Under the pieces are notes generated by a model. That model saw only the letters and a list, made by a program, of their open reading frames with translations, did not search any database and was not told where the DNA came from. Below are positions 1-7,266 of a stretch of 28,693 nucleotides of DNA, one piece after another. The position numbers and the translations under genes are program-made. Source of the stretch: Burkholderiales bacterium (GTDB lineage: Bacteria; Pseudomonadota; Gammaproteobacteria; Burkholderiales; SG8-39); assembly GCA_020846575.1 (NCBI GenBank), contig JADLDQ010000284.1:1-28693 (forward strand), given 5' to 3'. How positions within the stretch are numbered: the first letter of the stretch is position 1; the number at the start of each line of letters is the position of its first letter.

Positions 1-684
1 CTTGCTCTTCGTGACGCTGTCGTTGACGTTGATCGCGCGGAAGAGCAGCGTGCCCTTGGCGCTCATCTCGTTCAGGCGGTGCACCCCGGTGGTGGTCTCC
101 TCGGACACGCCGCGGATGTTCTTCGCCACGGCGGAGTACCAGCCGGGCTTCTCGGCGAGGCGCTGCCTGATCGCAGCGAACAGGAACTGCTCCTCCTCGC
201 TGTGCGGGCTGGCGATCACCGAGGCGTCCTTCTCCGCCTTGCAGCCCAGGTGCACCAGCAGCGTCGCGTCGCCGCCGTCGTCGAGGATCATGTTGGGCGC
301 GCCGCCGTCCTTGCATTCGAAGATGCGGTGGGTGAACGCCCAGTACTCCTCGAGCGTCTCCCCCTTGTAGGCGAACACCGGCGTGCCGGCCGCCACCAGC
401 GCGGCCGCCGCGTGGTCCTGGGTGGAGTAGATGTTGCACGAGGCCCAGCGGATCTCGGCGCCCAGCGCCTGCAGGGTCTCGATCAGTACCGCTGTCTGGA
501 TGGTCATGTGCAGCGATCCGGCGATGCGCGCGCCCTTCAGCGGCTTCGCGGCCGCGTACTCGCGCCGGATCGCCATGAGACCCGGCATCTCGGTCTCGGC
601 GATGCGGATCTCCTTGCGCCCCCAGTCGGCCAGGGCCAGATCCGCGACGTGGTAGTCCTGTTTCGACTTCAATACTGCGCTCAT
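1..684 (-). CDS. ahcY: Adenosylhomocysteinase, N-terminal part (runs off the window)
   Basis: S-adenosylhomocysteine hydrolase splits SAH, the product and inhibitor of SAM-dependent methylation, into adenosine and homocysteine in the cytoplasm. The 228 codons present read from ATG at 684 down to base 1 with no stop. They show the AhcY N-terminal substrate domain, including ADWGRKEI near residue 20, GSLHMTIQTAVLIETL near 55, the conserved DDGGDAT near 130, EETTTGVHRL near 190, and the end INVNDSVTKSK. The C-terminal NAD-binding domain lies outside the window. An AAAGGAG ribosome binding site lies 6-8 bases before the ATG. The gene follows metK on the same strand but has its own promoter-like element and an SAH riboswitch at 718-790, so it is expected to rise when SAH accumulates. 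Identity is clear from sequence; regulation is inferred. Confidence 0.96.
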   Translation of the reverse strand, partial: MSAVLKSKQDYHVADLALADWGRKEIRIAETEMPGLMAIRREYAAAKPLKGARIAGSLHMTIQTAVLIETLQALGAEIRWASCNIYSTQDHAAAALVAAGTPVFAYKGETLEEYWAFTHRIFECKDGGAPNMILDDGGDATLLVHLGCKAEKDASVIASPHSEEEQFLFAAIRQRLAEKPGWYSAVAKNIRGVSEETTTGVHRLNEMSAKGTLLFRAINVNDSVTKSK

Positions 685-717
685 CACGCGCTCCTTTCCT
701 TTGAAGAAAAAAGTTCG

Positions 718-790
718 TGAGCGCCGTTCGCATCGAGCTTCCCCGAGCCTGGCAGACCGTCCGGCGGTCCGTTGCAACGCTCCTCGGGGA
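718..790 (-). promoter_or_regulatory. SAH riboswitch in the ahcY leader
   Basis: Read on the minus strand, the element starts with CCCGAGGAGCGTTGCAAC, continues with a variable hairpin and then GCCAGGCTCGGGG, and ends with GAACGGCGCTCA. These three blocks match the known SAH riboswitch family (AGGAGCGYUGCAA, CCAGGCUCG, AACGGCGCUCA). P1 is an 8-bp stem pairing 783-790 with 740-747. The pseudoknot pairs GAGCG (778-782) with CGCTC (719-723). It lies 34 bases before the ahcY ATG, the usual place for this family, which turns ahcY on when SAH binds. A U6 run (707-712) follows the element, but I see no strong terminator stem directly before it, so control of translation looks more likely than termination. 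Confidence 0.95.
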
Positions 791-797
791 GCCCGGT

Positions 798-803
798 ATT
801 TTA
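798..803 (-). promoter_or_regulatory. Putative -10 element for ahcY
   Basis: TAAAAT on the minus strand matches TATAAT at five of six positions. A start about seven bases downstream would fall near 791, exactly at the 5' edge of the SAH riboswitch. No convincing -35 is seen in the GC-rich hairpin sequence upstream. The call rests on the -10 and its fit with the riboswitch. Confidence 0.45.
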
Positions 804-810
804 TGTAACG

Positions 811-866
811 AGGCCCGGGGGATGCCCGGGCCTTAGTTCGCCTGGCCGGCTCGGATCACCGGCCAG
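811..866 (-). terminator. Tandem GC-rich hairpins downstream of metK
   Basis: Two perfect inverted repeats lie between the metK stop and the ahcY promoter: CTGGCCGG (842-849) with CCGGCCAG (859-866), loop 9; and AGGCCCGGG (811-819) with CCCGGGCCT (825-833), loop 5. Neither is followed by a U-tract on the minus strand, so they may end or protect metK mRNA rather than act as classical intrinsic terminators. Bases 867-943 hold nothing else I recognise. Confidence 0.4.
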
Positions 867-943
867 ACCTGTGCGATGGCTGCGTTTGCGGGAGTCGTGC
901 GCCGGGTTCGATTCCGCATCCGGATGCAGGCTCAGCCCGGATG

Positions 944-2119
944 TCAGGCTGCCTTCTTCACGCCCGCGTCGGCTGCCAGCGCCTGGGCCTTGTCGGTCGA
1001 CTCCCAGGTGAACTCGGGTTCGTCGCGCCCGAAATGCCCGTAGGCCGCGGTCTTCTCGTAGATGGGGCGCAGCAGGTTCAGCATCTGGATGATGCCCTTG
1101 GGCCGCAGCTCGAAGTGCTTCGAAATCAGCTCGGAGAGCTTGTCGTCGGAGATCTTGCCGGTGCCGAAGGTGGTGACCATCACGCTGGTCGGCCGGGCGA
1201 CACCGATCGCGTAGGAGACCTGCACCTGGCACCTTGCGGCGAGGCCCGCGGCGACCACGTTCTTCGCCACGTAGCGCGCCGCATACGCCGCCGAGCGGTC
1301 CACCTTCGAGGGATCCTTGCCGGAGAAGGCGCCGCCGCCGTGCGGCGCCGAGCCGCCGTAGGTGTCGACGATGATCTTGCGCCCGGTCAGACCGCAGTCG
1401 CCCTTGGGGCCGCCGATCTCGAAGCTGCCGGTGGGATTGACGTGGTAGGTGATATCGCCCTTGACGAGGTGGCGTGGCAGCACCGGCTTGATCACGTGCT
1501 CGATCACCGCGTCCTTGATGTCGGCGTACTTGATGCCCGGGGCGTGCTGGGTGGAAAGCACAACGGTCTCGATCGAGTCGGGCTTGCCGTCCACGTAGCG
1601 CAGCGTAACCTGCGACTTGGCGTCCGGACGCAGCCAGGGCAGGCGCCCGTCGCGCCGGACCTCGGACTGGCGCTCCACCAGCCGGTGCGCGAGCCAGATC
1701 GGCATCGGCATCAGCACCGGCGTCTCGTCGCAGGCGAAGCCGAACATCAGCCCCTGGTCGCCCGCGCCCTGGTCCAGGTCCAGTCCGCGGCCCTCGTCCA
1801 CGCCCTGCGCGATGTTTTGCGACTGCTCGCCGTAGGCCACGATGACGGTGCAGGTATTCGTGTCGAAACCGATCGCCGGGTCGTTGTAGCCGATGCGCTT
1901 GATGGTGCGGCGCGCGACCTCGTCGAAGTTCACCTTGGCGCCGGTGGTGATCTCCCCGGCCAGCACCACCAGGTTGTCTTTCACCAGCGTCTCGGCGGCG
2001 ACGCGCGAGCGCGGGTCCTGGGCTAGAATGGCATCGAGTACGGCATCCGAGATCTGGTCGGCAACCTTGTCCGGATGCCCCTCGGAGACCGACTCGGAAG
2101 TGAATTGAAAGCTGCTCAT
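944..2119 (-). CDS. metK: S-adenosylmethionine synthetase
   Basis: MetK makes SAM from methionine and ATP in the cytoplasm, releasing phosphate and diphosphate. The protein is 391 aa, the usual length. It begins MSSFQFTSESVSEGHPDKVADQ, with the conserved GHPDK methionine/ATP-binding motif; later landmarks are GAGDQGLMFGFAC near 120 and the phosphate loop GGGAFSGKDPSKVDRSAAY near 265. The ATG at 2119 is chosen because the frame remains open for 54 more codons upstream but that stretch has no family character and would run through the putative promoter. A weak GGAG lies about 11-14 bases before the ATG. It shares a divergent 236-bp region with the lpx genes and lies upstream of ahcY, so SAM synthesis and SAH removal are neighbours. 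Confidence 0.97.
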   Translation of the reverse strand: MSSFQFTSESVSEGHPDKVADQISDAVLDAILAQDPRSRVAAETLVKDNLVVLAGEITTGAKVNFDEVARRTIKRIGYNDPAIGFDTNTCTVIVAYGEQSQNIAQGVDEGRGLDLDQGAGDQGLMFGFACDETPVLMPMPIWLAHRLVERQSEVRRDGRLPWLRPDAKSQVTLRYVDGKPDSIETVVLSTQHAPGIKYADIKDAVIEHVIKPVLPRHLVKGDITYHVNPTGSFEIGGPKGDCGLTGRKIIVDTYGGSAPHGGGAFSGKDPSKVDRSAAYAARYVAKNVVAAGLAARCQVQVSYAIGVARPTSVMVTTFGTGKISDDKLSELISKHFELRPKGIIQMLNLLRPIYEKTAAYGHFGRDEPEFTWESTDKAQALAADAGVKKAA

Positions 2120-2189
2120 GGCGTGCTGGATCTCCGGCTGGGTGGTGACGGGTCGAGGATGCGGCGCACGAGTCCGACCGCGGTCGCGC

Positions 2190-2218
2190 AGTCTAGCATG
2201 GCGACCCTTGCCTCCCAA
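2190..2218 (-). promoter_or_regulatory. Putative sigma-70 promoter of metK
   Basis: On the minus strand TTGGGA (2213-2218) and TAGACT (2190-2195) are separated by 17 bases; each matches consensus at four of six positions. Transcription would begin near 2183, giving a leader of about 64 bases. A perfect 12-bp palindrome, CGACCGCGGTCG (2175-2186), sits across the predicted start and could be an operator. No riboswitch motif is recognised in the leader. Confidence 0.4.
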
Positions 2219-2355
2219 CCCACGACGATCCCACGGCGGCGCTGCCCGCGACACGGGTACGTAGCGCAATTGGCGCCGCACCCGCGGCCGCGGTGTTGGG
2301 CAGCGTCCCTGCCCGCATCCCGTTCCCGGCCCGTTCTCCGGGAAAGCCAGAGGTC

Positions 2356-3255
2356 ATGAGCGCGCTGCTCGGACTCGCGGCTCATCTCCCGCTCGCGCTG
2401 TTGCACTTCCTCGGAACGGCCGCAGGCTGGGCCGCGTACGCGCTCTCCCCCCGACTGCGACGCATCGTGCGCGCCAACCTCTGTCAAGCGGGCTACCGTG
2501 ATGCCGCGACCCGGCGCAGCGCGGTCGCACAAGCCGGCAAGGCCCTGTTCGAACTGCCGGCGATCTGGTTCCGCAGCCGCGAGGCGGCCGCGCGACTGGT
2601 TGTCGAGGTGCACGGCTGGGAACACGTCGAGCGGGCCGCCGGCGCCGGGCGCGGCTTCATCGTTCTCACGCCTCACCTGGGCAGCTGGGAGATCGCCGGC
2701 CAGGTATTCAGCCGCGGCCGGGCGCTCACCGTACTCTACAGTCCGCCGAAGCTCGCCTGGCTCGAACCGCTGATGCGCGCCGGTCGCGACTGTCACGGAA
2801 TGGCGAGCGTTCCCGCCGACATGTCGGGCGTGCGCGCGCTCTACCGGACGCTGCGCGGCGGGCGGGCGGTGGGCATCCTGCCCGACCAGGTTCCCGGCGT
2901 GGGCGAAGGCGAGTGGACGGAGTTTTTCGCGCGCCCGGCCTACACCATGACGCTGGCGGTGCGCATGGCGGCGTCCACCCGGGCGCCGGTGCTGGTGACC
3001 TTTGCCGAGCGCTTGCCGCGCGGGCGCGGTTACCGGGTGCACGTCGAGCCGCTGCCGGAACGTCTGGCCGATGAAACCGAGGCGCGGCGCATGAATCGCG
3101 CGCTGGAGTCGCTCATCCGGCGATGTCCCGGACAGTATCTCTGGGCCTACAACCGCTACAAGGTGCCATCCGGCGTGCGGCCGCCACCCGACGCGGCGCG
3201 TGTCTGTTCGCGTGCGGCGGGGCGCGAAGACGAAGCGGCGGTGCGGCAGTCATGA
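2356..3255 (+). CDS. LpxL/HtrB-family lipid A acyltransferase (first of a tandem pair)
   Basis: This 299-aa protein belongs to the LpxL/LpxM family of inner-membrane acyltransferases that add secondary acyl chains from acyl-ACP to Kdo-lipid A. It has a hydrophobic N-terminal anchor (residues 1-30), the catalytic H-X4-D/E box as HLGSWE (His107, Glu112), PDQVPG near 177 in the acceptor region, and a C-terminal GQYLWAYNRYK matching the family's YLW-x-hydrophobic-xRxK end. The start at 2356 is preceded by AGAGG; the frame opens 21 codons earlier, but that extension lacks family features. The stop overlaps the next gene as ATGA, so the two are translationally coupled. Acyl-chain specificity cannot be read from the sequence. 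The last 25 residues are Arg/Ala-rich and probably unstructured. Confidence 0.88.
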   Translation: MSALLGLAAHLPLALLHFLGTAAGWAAYALSPRLRRIVRANLCQAGYRDAATRRSAVAQAGKALFELPAIWFRSREAAARLVVEVHGWEHVERAAGAGRGFIVLTPHLGSWEIAGQVFSRGRALTVLYSPPKLAWLEPLMRAGRDCHGMASVPADMSGVRALYRTLRGGRAVGILPDQVPGVGEGEWTEFFARPAYTMTLAVRMAASTRAPVLVTFAERLPRGRGYRVHVEPLPERLADETEARRMNRALESLIRRCPGQYLWAYNRYKVPSGVRPPPDAARVCSRAAGREDEAAVRQS

Positions 3256-4181
3256 GGGCCCAGGTCCTGTCTTCGCCCCGCGGCAACGGTGTCGCGCGCG
3301 CGCTCTTCTCGGGGGGCGTGGGCCTGCTGGTCGGCGGTATGTGGCTCGTGCACCGGCTGCCGCTGCCGGTGCTCTCGCGCATCGGCTCGGGGCTGGGTTC
3401 GCTCCTTTTCCTGCTCGCGCGCGAGCGGCGCGCGGTCTGCGAGATCAACCTCGAGCGCTGCTTTCCCGACATGGACCCGGCGCGCCGCTCCAGGCTCGCG
3501 CGCGAGCACTTCCGTGTACTGACTCGCGCCCTGCTGGAGCGCGGCCTTCTCTGGTGGGCTCCGCGCGCGCGGCTGCTGCGGCTGGTGCGCGTCGAAGGTC
3601 GCGAGCATCTCGACGCGGCGCGCAAGGGGCCGGTGATCGTGCTGGCGCCGCACTTTGTGGCGCTGGACGCCGGCGGCACGCGCCTTGGCTGTGACCTGGA
3701 GCTGGCCGCACTCTATGCCCGGCAGAAGAGCGCTCTCATGGATCGCATGCTGCGCCGCGGGCGCAGCCGTTTTCTGCCTTCGCGGCTGATCTCGCGGCAG
3801 GAAGGCATACGGCCTGCTGTCACCGCCCTGCGCGAAGGATTGCCGCTCTACTATCTTCCGGACCAGGACTACGGGCCGCGCGATTCGATCTTCGTGCCCT
3901 TCTTCGGCGTGCCCGCGGCGACCATCACCGGCCTTGCGCGGCTCGCGCGGGTGGCCGGCGCGAGCGTGGTGCCCTGCGTGTCGCGCATGCTGCCCGGCGG
4001 GGCCGGCTACGTGACGCGCTTCTACCCGGCCTGGCGCGACTTCCCGAGCGGCGATGTCGGCGCCGACACCCGGCGCATGAACGCCTTCATCGAGGAGCGG
4101 GTGCTGGAGATGCCCGAGCAGTACAACTGGGCGCACAAGCGCTTCAAGACGCGGCCGCAGGGGGAGGCGAGGTGGTACTAG
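3252..4181 (+). CDS. lpxL: Lipid A lauroyl-type acyltransferase LpxL (second of the pair)
   Basis: A 309-aa LpxL-family acyltransferase, closer to enterobacterial LpxL than the preceding gene. It has a membrane anchor at residues 15-55, catalytic box HFVALD (His134, Asp139), YLPDQDYGPRDSIFVPFFG near 205-225, which closely resembles the LpxL PDQDYG...PFF block, and the terminal PEQYNWAHKRFKTRP. It acts on lipid A precursors at the cytoplasmic face of the inner membrane. Its ATG lies inside the stop of the upstream paralogue (ATGA at 3252-3255). Two non-identical copies in tandem suggest that the two secondary acylations of a hexa-acyl lipid A are encoded together; which enzyme does which is inference. 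Confidence 0.9.
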   Translation: MRAQVLSSPRGNGVARALFSGGVGLLVGGMWLVHRLPLPVLSRIGSGLGSLLFLLARERRAVCEINLERCFPDMDPARRSRLAREHFRVLTRALLERGLLWWAPRARLLRLVRVEGREHLDAARKGPVIVLAPHFVALDAGGTRLGCDLELAALYARQKSALMDRMLRRGRSRFLPSRLISRQEGIRPAVTALREGLPLYYLPDQDYGPRDSIFVPFFGVPAATITGLARLARVAGASVVPCVSRMLPGGAGYVTRFYPAWRDFPSGDVGADTRRMNAFIEERVLEMPEQYNWAHKRFKTRPQGEARWY

Positions 4182-4202
4182 CGCGCGAGGAGTGGTGCCT
4201 GC

Positions 4203-4364
4203 ATGCTTGAGCCGGTCTCGCCCTGGCTGCGGTCTGTCCCCCGGCGTATCCGAGTGGAAACGCTCGCCGATCTTCGCGGAATCGAGGGCTTCCCGGGTCC
4301 GGCGCATCCGTTTCGCTCCGTGGCGAACGCCCGTCCCTGTACACCGGCGCAGGCTCGCTCGTGA
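4203..4364 (+). CDS. Possible 53-aa small protein coupled to the CoA-binding gene
   Basis: This short frame starts with ATG at 4203, preceded by GAGGAG about 11 bases upstream, and ends with TGA at 4362-4364. The stop overlaps the GTG start of the next gene as GTGA, the same arrangement seen at real junctions in this operon. The product begins MLEPVSPWLRSVPRRIR and has no signal peptide, membrane segment or family that I recognise. It is Arg/Pro-rich, as chance frames in GC-rich DNA tend to be. It fills the only sizeable gap between lpxL and the CoA-binding gene. It could be a true leader or small protein, or chance. Confidence 0.3.
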   Translation: MLEPVSPWLRSVPRRIRVETLADLRGIEGFPGPAHPFRSVANARPCTPAQARS

Positions 4365-4777
4365 CCTTCGAGAACCCCGGCCCCGACGCGCTGCGCGCAC
4401 TGCTGCTCGCGGTGAAGACCATCGCCGTGGTGGGGTACTCCACGCGCGCGTCGCGGCCGAGCCACAACATCTCGCGCCAGATGCAGCGCATGGGCTACCG
4501 GATCATCCCGGTGCGGCCGGGCATTGCGCAGGGACTGGGCGAGAAGGCCTACGCGCGCCTGGAGGACATTCCCGAGCCGGTGGATCTCGTCAACCTGTTC
4601 CGCAACGGGCGTCACGCACCTGAGACGGTCGAGGCCTGCCTGCGCACGGGCATGCGCGCGCTCTGGATGCAGGAGGGCTGCAGCAACGAGGAGGCCGCCG
4701 AGCGCGCCCGCGAGGCCGGCCTGACGGTGGTGATGAACCGCTGCATCCTGCGCGACTACACGCGCTTGTGCCTGTGA
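4361..4777 (+). CDS. YccU-like CoA-binding protein
   Basis: A 138-aa single-domain Rossmann protein of the CoA_binding_2 family (YccU type). It has TIAVVGYSTRASRPSHNI at about 21-38, a glycine-rich nucleotide-binding turn; GYRIIPVRPG; EDIPEPVDLVNLFR near 70-83; LWMQEGCSNEEA near 103-114; and VVMNRCILRDYTRL at the end, the family's conserved C-terminal block. The family binds CoA as seen in structures, but its cell role is not settled. The GTG start is set by the onset of similarity; no strong ribosome site is visible, and coupling to the short upstream frame is possible. Its stop overlaps the dapF GTG (GTGA, 4774-4777). Confidence 0.85.
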   Translation: MTFENPGPDALRALLLAVKTIAVVGYSTRASRPSHNISRQMQRMGYRIIPVRPGIAQGLGEKAYARLEDIPEPVDLVNLFRNGRHAPETVEACLRTGMRALWMQEGCSNEEAAERAREAGLTVVMNRCILRDYTRLCL

Positions 4778-5625
4778 AACTGCGCTTCACCAAGATGCAG
4801 GGTGCGGGCAACGACTTCGTCGTGATCGATGCCATTCGCCAGCCGCTCGCCATGACGCCGGCGCTCGCGCGGCGGCTGGCGGACCGGCACTTCGGCGTGG
4901 GCTGCGATCAGGTGCTGGTGGTGGAGGCGCCGCTCGGTGCGCAGGCCGATTTCCGCTACCGCATCTTCAACGCCGACGGCGGCGAGGTGGAGCAGTGCGG
5001 CAACGGTGCGCGCTGCTTCGTTCGTTTCGTGCGCGACCAGGGGCTGACCGGCAAGGACGAGATCCGGGTGCAGACCCGCGCCGGGCTGATCGTCCCGCGG
5101 ATGAATCCCGATGGCGAGGTTACGGTGAACATGGGGCCGCCTTCGTTCGATCCGGCGCGCATCCCCTTTCTCGCCGAGGGCGATGCGCTGGTGCAGCCGC
5201 TGGACGTCGGCGGCGAGCGGGTGCTGATCACCGCGCTCTCGATGGGAAATCCGCACGCGGTGCAGGTGGTCACGGACGTGGACCGGGCGCCGGTGTCGCA
5301 GCAGGGACCTCTGATCGAGCGCCACCCGCGCTTTCCAGAGCGGGCGAACGCGGGTTACCTGCAGGTGCTCGATCGCCACGCGGTGCGGCTGCGGGTGTGG
5401 GAGCGCGGCGCCGGCGAGACGCTTGCCTGCGGCACCGGTGCCTGCGCCGCAGCGGTCGCCGGCATCCGCCGCGGCCTGCTCGATTCCCCGGTGCGGGTGC
5501 ACGCGCGCGGCGGCGCGCTCTGCATCCGCTGGGAGGGTGGCGGAATTGAACTAAACTGCGACGTGTGGATGACCGGGCCCGCCGTACCGGTGTTCGAAGG
5601 GGAAATCGACATCGATGAACGCTGA
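4774..5625 (+). CDS. dapF: Diaminopimelate epimerase
   Basis: DapF interconverts LL- and meso-diaminopimelate in the cytoplasm, supplying peptidoglycan cross-linking and lysine synthesis. The 283-aa protein begins with the canonical KLRFTKMQGAGNDF. Both catalytic cysteines are present: Cys75 in EQCGNGARC and Cys219 in LACGTGACAAAVAG. The GTG at 4774 is preferred to the in-frame GTG two codons upstream because it gives the usual M-K-L/R start and a 4-base GTGA overlap with the preceding gene. Its 3' end overlaps the DUF484 gene by 11 bases. The order dapF - DUF484 - xerC matches dapF-yigA-xerC in enterobacteria. Confidence 0.97.
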   Translation: MKLRFTKMQGAGNDFVVIDAIRQPLAMTPALARRLADRHFGVGCDQVLVVEAPLGAQADFRYRIFNADGGEVEQCGNGARCFVRFVRDQGLTGKDEIRVQTRAGLIVPRMNPDGEVTVNMGPPSFDPARIPFLAEGDALVQPLDVGGERVLITALSMGNPHAVQVVTDVDRAPVSQQGPLIERHPRFPERANAGYLQVLDRHAVRLRVWERGAGETLACGTGACAAAVAGIRRGLLDSPVRVHARGGALCIRWEGGGIELNCDVWMTGPAVPVFEGEIDIDER

Positions 5626-6292
5626 CGAAGTGGCGAGCTACCTGGAACGCAACCCGGGATTCTTCGAGGAAAAGGCCGAGCTGCTCTCGCGCATCTACCT
5701 GCCCCATCCTCACGGCGGGCGCGCCATCGCGCTCGCGGACCGGCAGGTGTTGACCCTGCGCGAGAAGTACCGCGAGATGGAAGCGAAGTTCGCCGAGCTG
5801 ATCCGCTTCGGCGAGGAGAACGACGCCATCGGCGAGCGCATGCACCGGCTGTGCATCGCCCTGCTGCCGGCGCCGGGACTGCACGAATTCTTTTCAGTGC
5901 TCCACTACAACCTGCGCGAGGATTTCGCGGTGCCGCACGCCGCGCTGCGGGTGTGGGGGAGCGCGCGAACGCAGGCCGGCGGCGAACGCGGGGAGTTCGG
6001 GCCCTGCAGCGAGGAACTGAAAAGTTATGCCGCGGGTCTGGCCCAGCCGCTGTGCGGGGCCAACACCCGGACGGAGGCGGCGGCGTGGTTCGGCGAGGCC
6101 GCGCCGCACGTTCGCTCCACGGCGCTGATGCCGCTGCGCGAGCCGGGTGCGGCCGGTGCCGAAGGGGCCTGCATCGGCCTTCTCGCCCTCGGGAGCGAGG
6201 ACGCGGCGCGCTTCTATCCCGACATGGGCACGCTCTACCTCAAACGGCTCGGCGAGATGGTGAGCGCTGGCCTCGCCCGGTTCCTGCTCTAG
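5615..6292 (+). CDS. DUF484 (YigA-like) family protein
   Basis: A 225-aa cytoplasmic protein of the DUF484 family. The N-terminal NADEVASYLERNPGFFEE is the family signature, followed by LPHPHGGRAIALADRQVLTLREKYREM (about residues 28-54), a predicted coiled-coil linker, and a GAF-like C-terminal half ending FYPDMGTLYLKRLGEMVSAGLARFL. The function is unknown; the near-universal position between dapF and xerC suggests a link to recombination or cell-wall supply, but this is association only. AAGGGGAA lies before the ATG, which sits within the end of dapF. xerC follows after three bases, so the genes are almost certainly cotranscribed. Confidence 0.9.
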   Translation: MNADEVASYLERNPGFFEEKAELLSRIYLPHPHGGRAIALADRQVLTLREKYREMEAKFAELIRFGEENDAIGERMHRLCIALLPAPGLHEFFSVLHYNLREDFAVPHAALRVWGSARTQAGGERGEFGPCSEELKSYAAGLAQPLCGANTRTEAAAWFGEAAPHVRSTALMPLREPGAAGAEGACIGLLALGSEDAARFYPDMGTLYLKRLGEMVSAGLARFLL

Positions 6293-6295
6293 CGC

Positions 6296-7228
6296 ATGTC
6301 CAGCCGCCCGCCGCAGGGCGCCGCGCCCGCAGACCGGGATGCCCGTCTGGCGCTGGTGACACAGTACCTGGATACCCTGCAGCACGAGCGGCGGCTTTCG
6401 CGCTACACGCGGCGCAACTACCAGCGCGCCTGCGCGGCGCTGCTCGATCTCAACCCCGCCATGCCCCTGGAGCGGATCGGTGCACAGGCGGTGCGCCGCA
6501 GTGTCGCGCGCCTGCACGCCGCAGGCCTTTCCGCACCGACGCTCGCGCTCACGCTATCGGCATGGCGCGGCCTGTACGAATGGCTGGCGCTCGCCCGCGG
6601 TTTCCCGGCCAATCCCTGCAAGGGGGTGCGCGCGCCGAGAAGCGCCAAGCGCCTGCCCAAGGCATTGTCCCCCGATGCAGCGGTGCAGCTCCTCGATCCC
6701 GCGGGCGCGGATGCGACCGAGGTGCGCGACAAGGCGATGTTCGAGCTGCTGTATTCCTCTGGCCTGCGCCTGGCCGAGCTCGTGGCGATCGACCTGCGCC
6801 AGGCACGGGACCTCGTCTCGCAGGGCGAGGTCGCGGTGATCGGCAAGGGCGCAAAGACCCGCGCCGTGCCGGTGGGCCGTGCGGCAGCGTCGGCCGTCTC
6901 GGCCTGGTTGGCGGTCCGGGGCGCGTTGGCCGCCCCCGGCGAGCCGGGGCTCTTCGTGGGCCGCCGCGGCGCGCGCATCGCGCCCCGGGTGGTGCAGGCG
7001 CGGCTTTCCCGCTGGGCGAAGAAAAGCGGACTCGACACACACGTGAGCCCGCACGCGCTGCGGCATTCGTTCGCATCCCACCTGCTGCAGTCCAGCGGCG
7101 ATCTGCGTGCAGTCCAGGAATTGCTGGGGCACGCCAGCATCGCCACCACGCAGGTCTACACGCATCTGGACTTCCAGCACCTGGCCAGGGTCTACGATGC
7201 GGCCCATCCCCGTGCGAGGAAGAAATAG
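6296..7228 (+). CDS. xerC: Tyrosine recombinase XerC
   Basis: XerC acts with XerD at the dif site near the terminus to resolve chromosome dimers before division. The 310-aa protein has an N-terminal core-binding domain (about 18-105; RRLSRYTRRNY, LSAWRGLYEWL) and a C-terminal catalytic domain. The active-site set is complete: Arg158 (SGLRLAEL), the Lys in GKGAKTR (183-189), His253 and Arg256 (HALRHSFA), His279 (LLGHAS) and nucleophile Tyr288 (QVYTHLD). XerC rather than XerD is assigned from the dapF - DUF484 context and the sequence. It starts three bases after the DUF484 stop. There is no sign of a phage or integron, so this is the housekeeping recombinase. Confidence 0.95.
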   Translation: MSSRPPQGAAPADRDARLALVTQYLDTLQHERRLSRYTRRNYQRACAALLDLNPAMPLERIGAQAVRRSVARLHAAGLSAPTLALTLSAWRGLYEWLALARGFPANPCKGVRAPRSAKRLPKALSPDAAVQLLDPAGADATEVRDKAMFELLYSSGLRLAELVAIDLRQARDLVSQGEVAVIGKGAKTRAVPVGRAAASAVSAWLAVRGALAAPGEPGLFVGRRGARIAPRVVQARLSRWAKKSGLDTHVSPHALRHSFASHLLQSSGDLRAVQELLGHASIATTQVYTHLDFQHLARVYDAAHPRARKK

Positions 7229-7266
7229 GCGCCGCGCGCATCCCGGGCGAACGTGGCGGGCACCGT

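Noticed and set aside
904..915. GGGTTCGATTCC resembles a tRNA T-loop; similar words occur at 21942-21952 and 25572-25581.
   Set aside because: No proper T-stem, acceptor stem or anticodon arm can be built around any of them, and the last lies inside bioC.
941..2026. Long open frame antisense to metK (361 codons).
   Set aside because: It is the complement of a highly conserved gene; the product is rich in His, Arg, Gly and Val without any family feature.
5851..7266. Very long in-frame extension ahead of rlmI, overlapping DUF484 and xerC.
   Set aside because: It reads through two certain genes in another frame and gives Arg/Ala/Pro-rich sequence, as expected of a shadow frame in GC-rich DNA.
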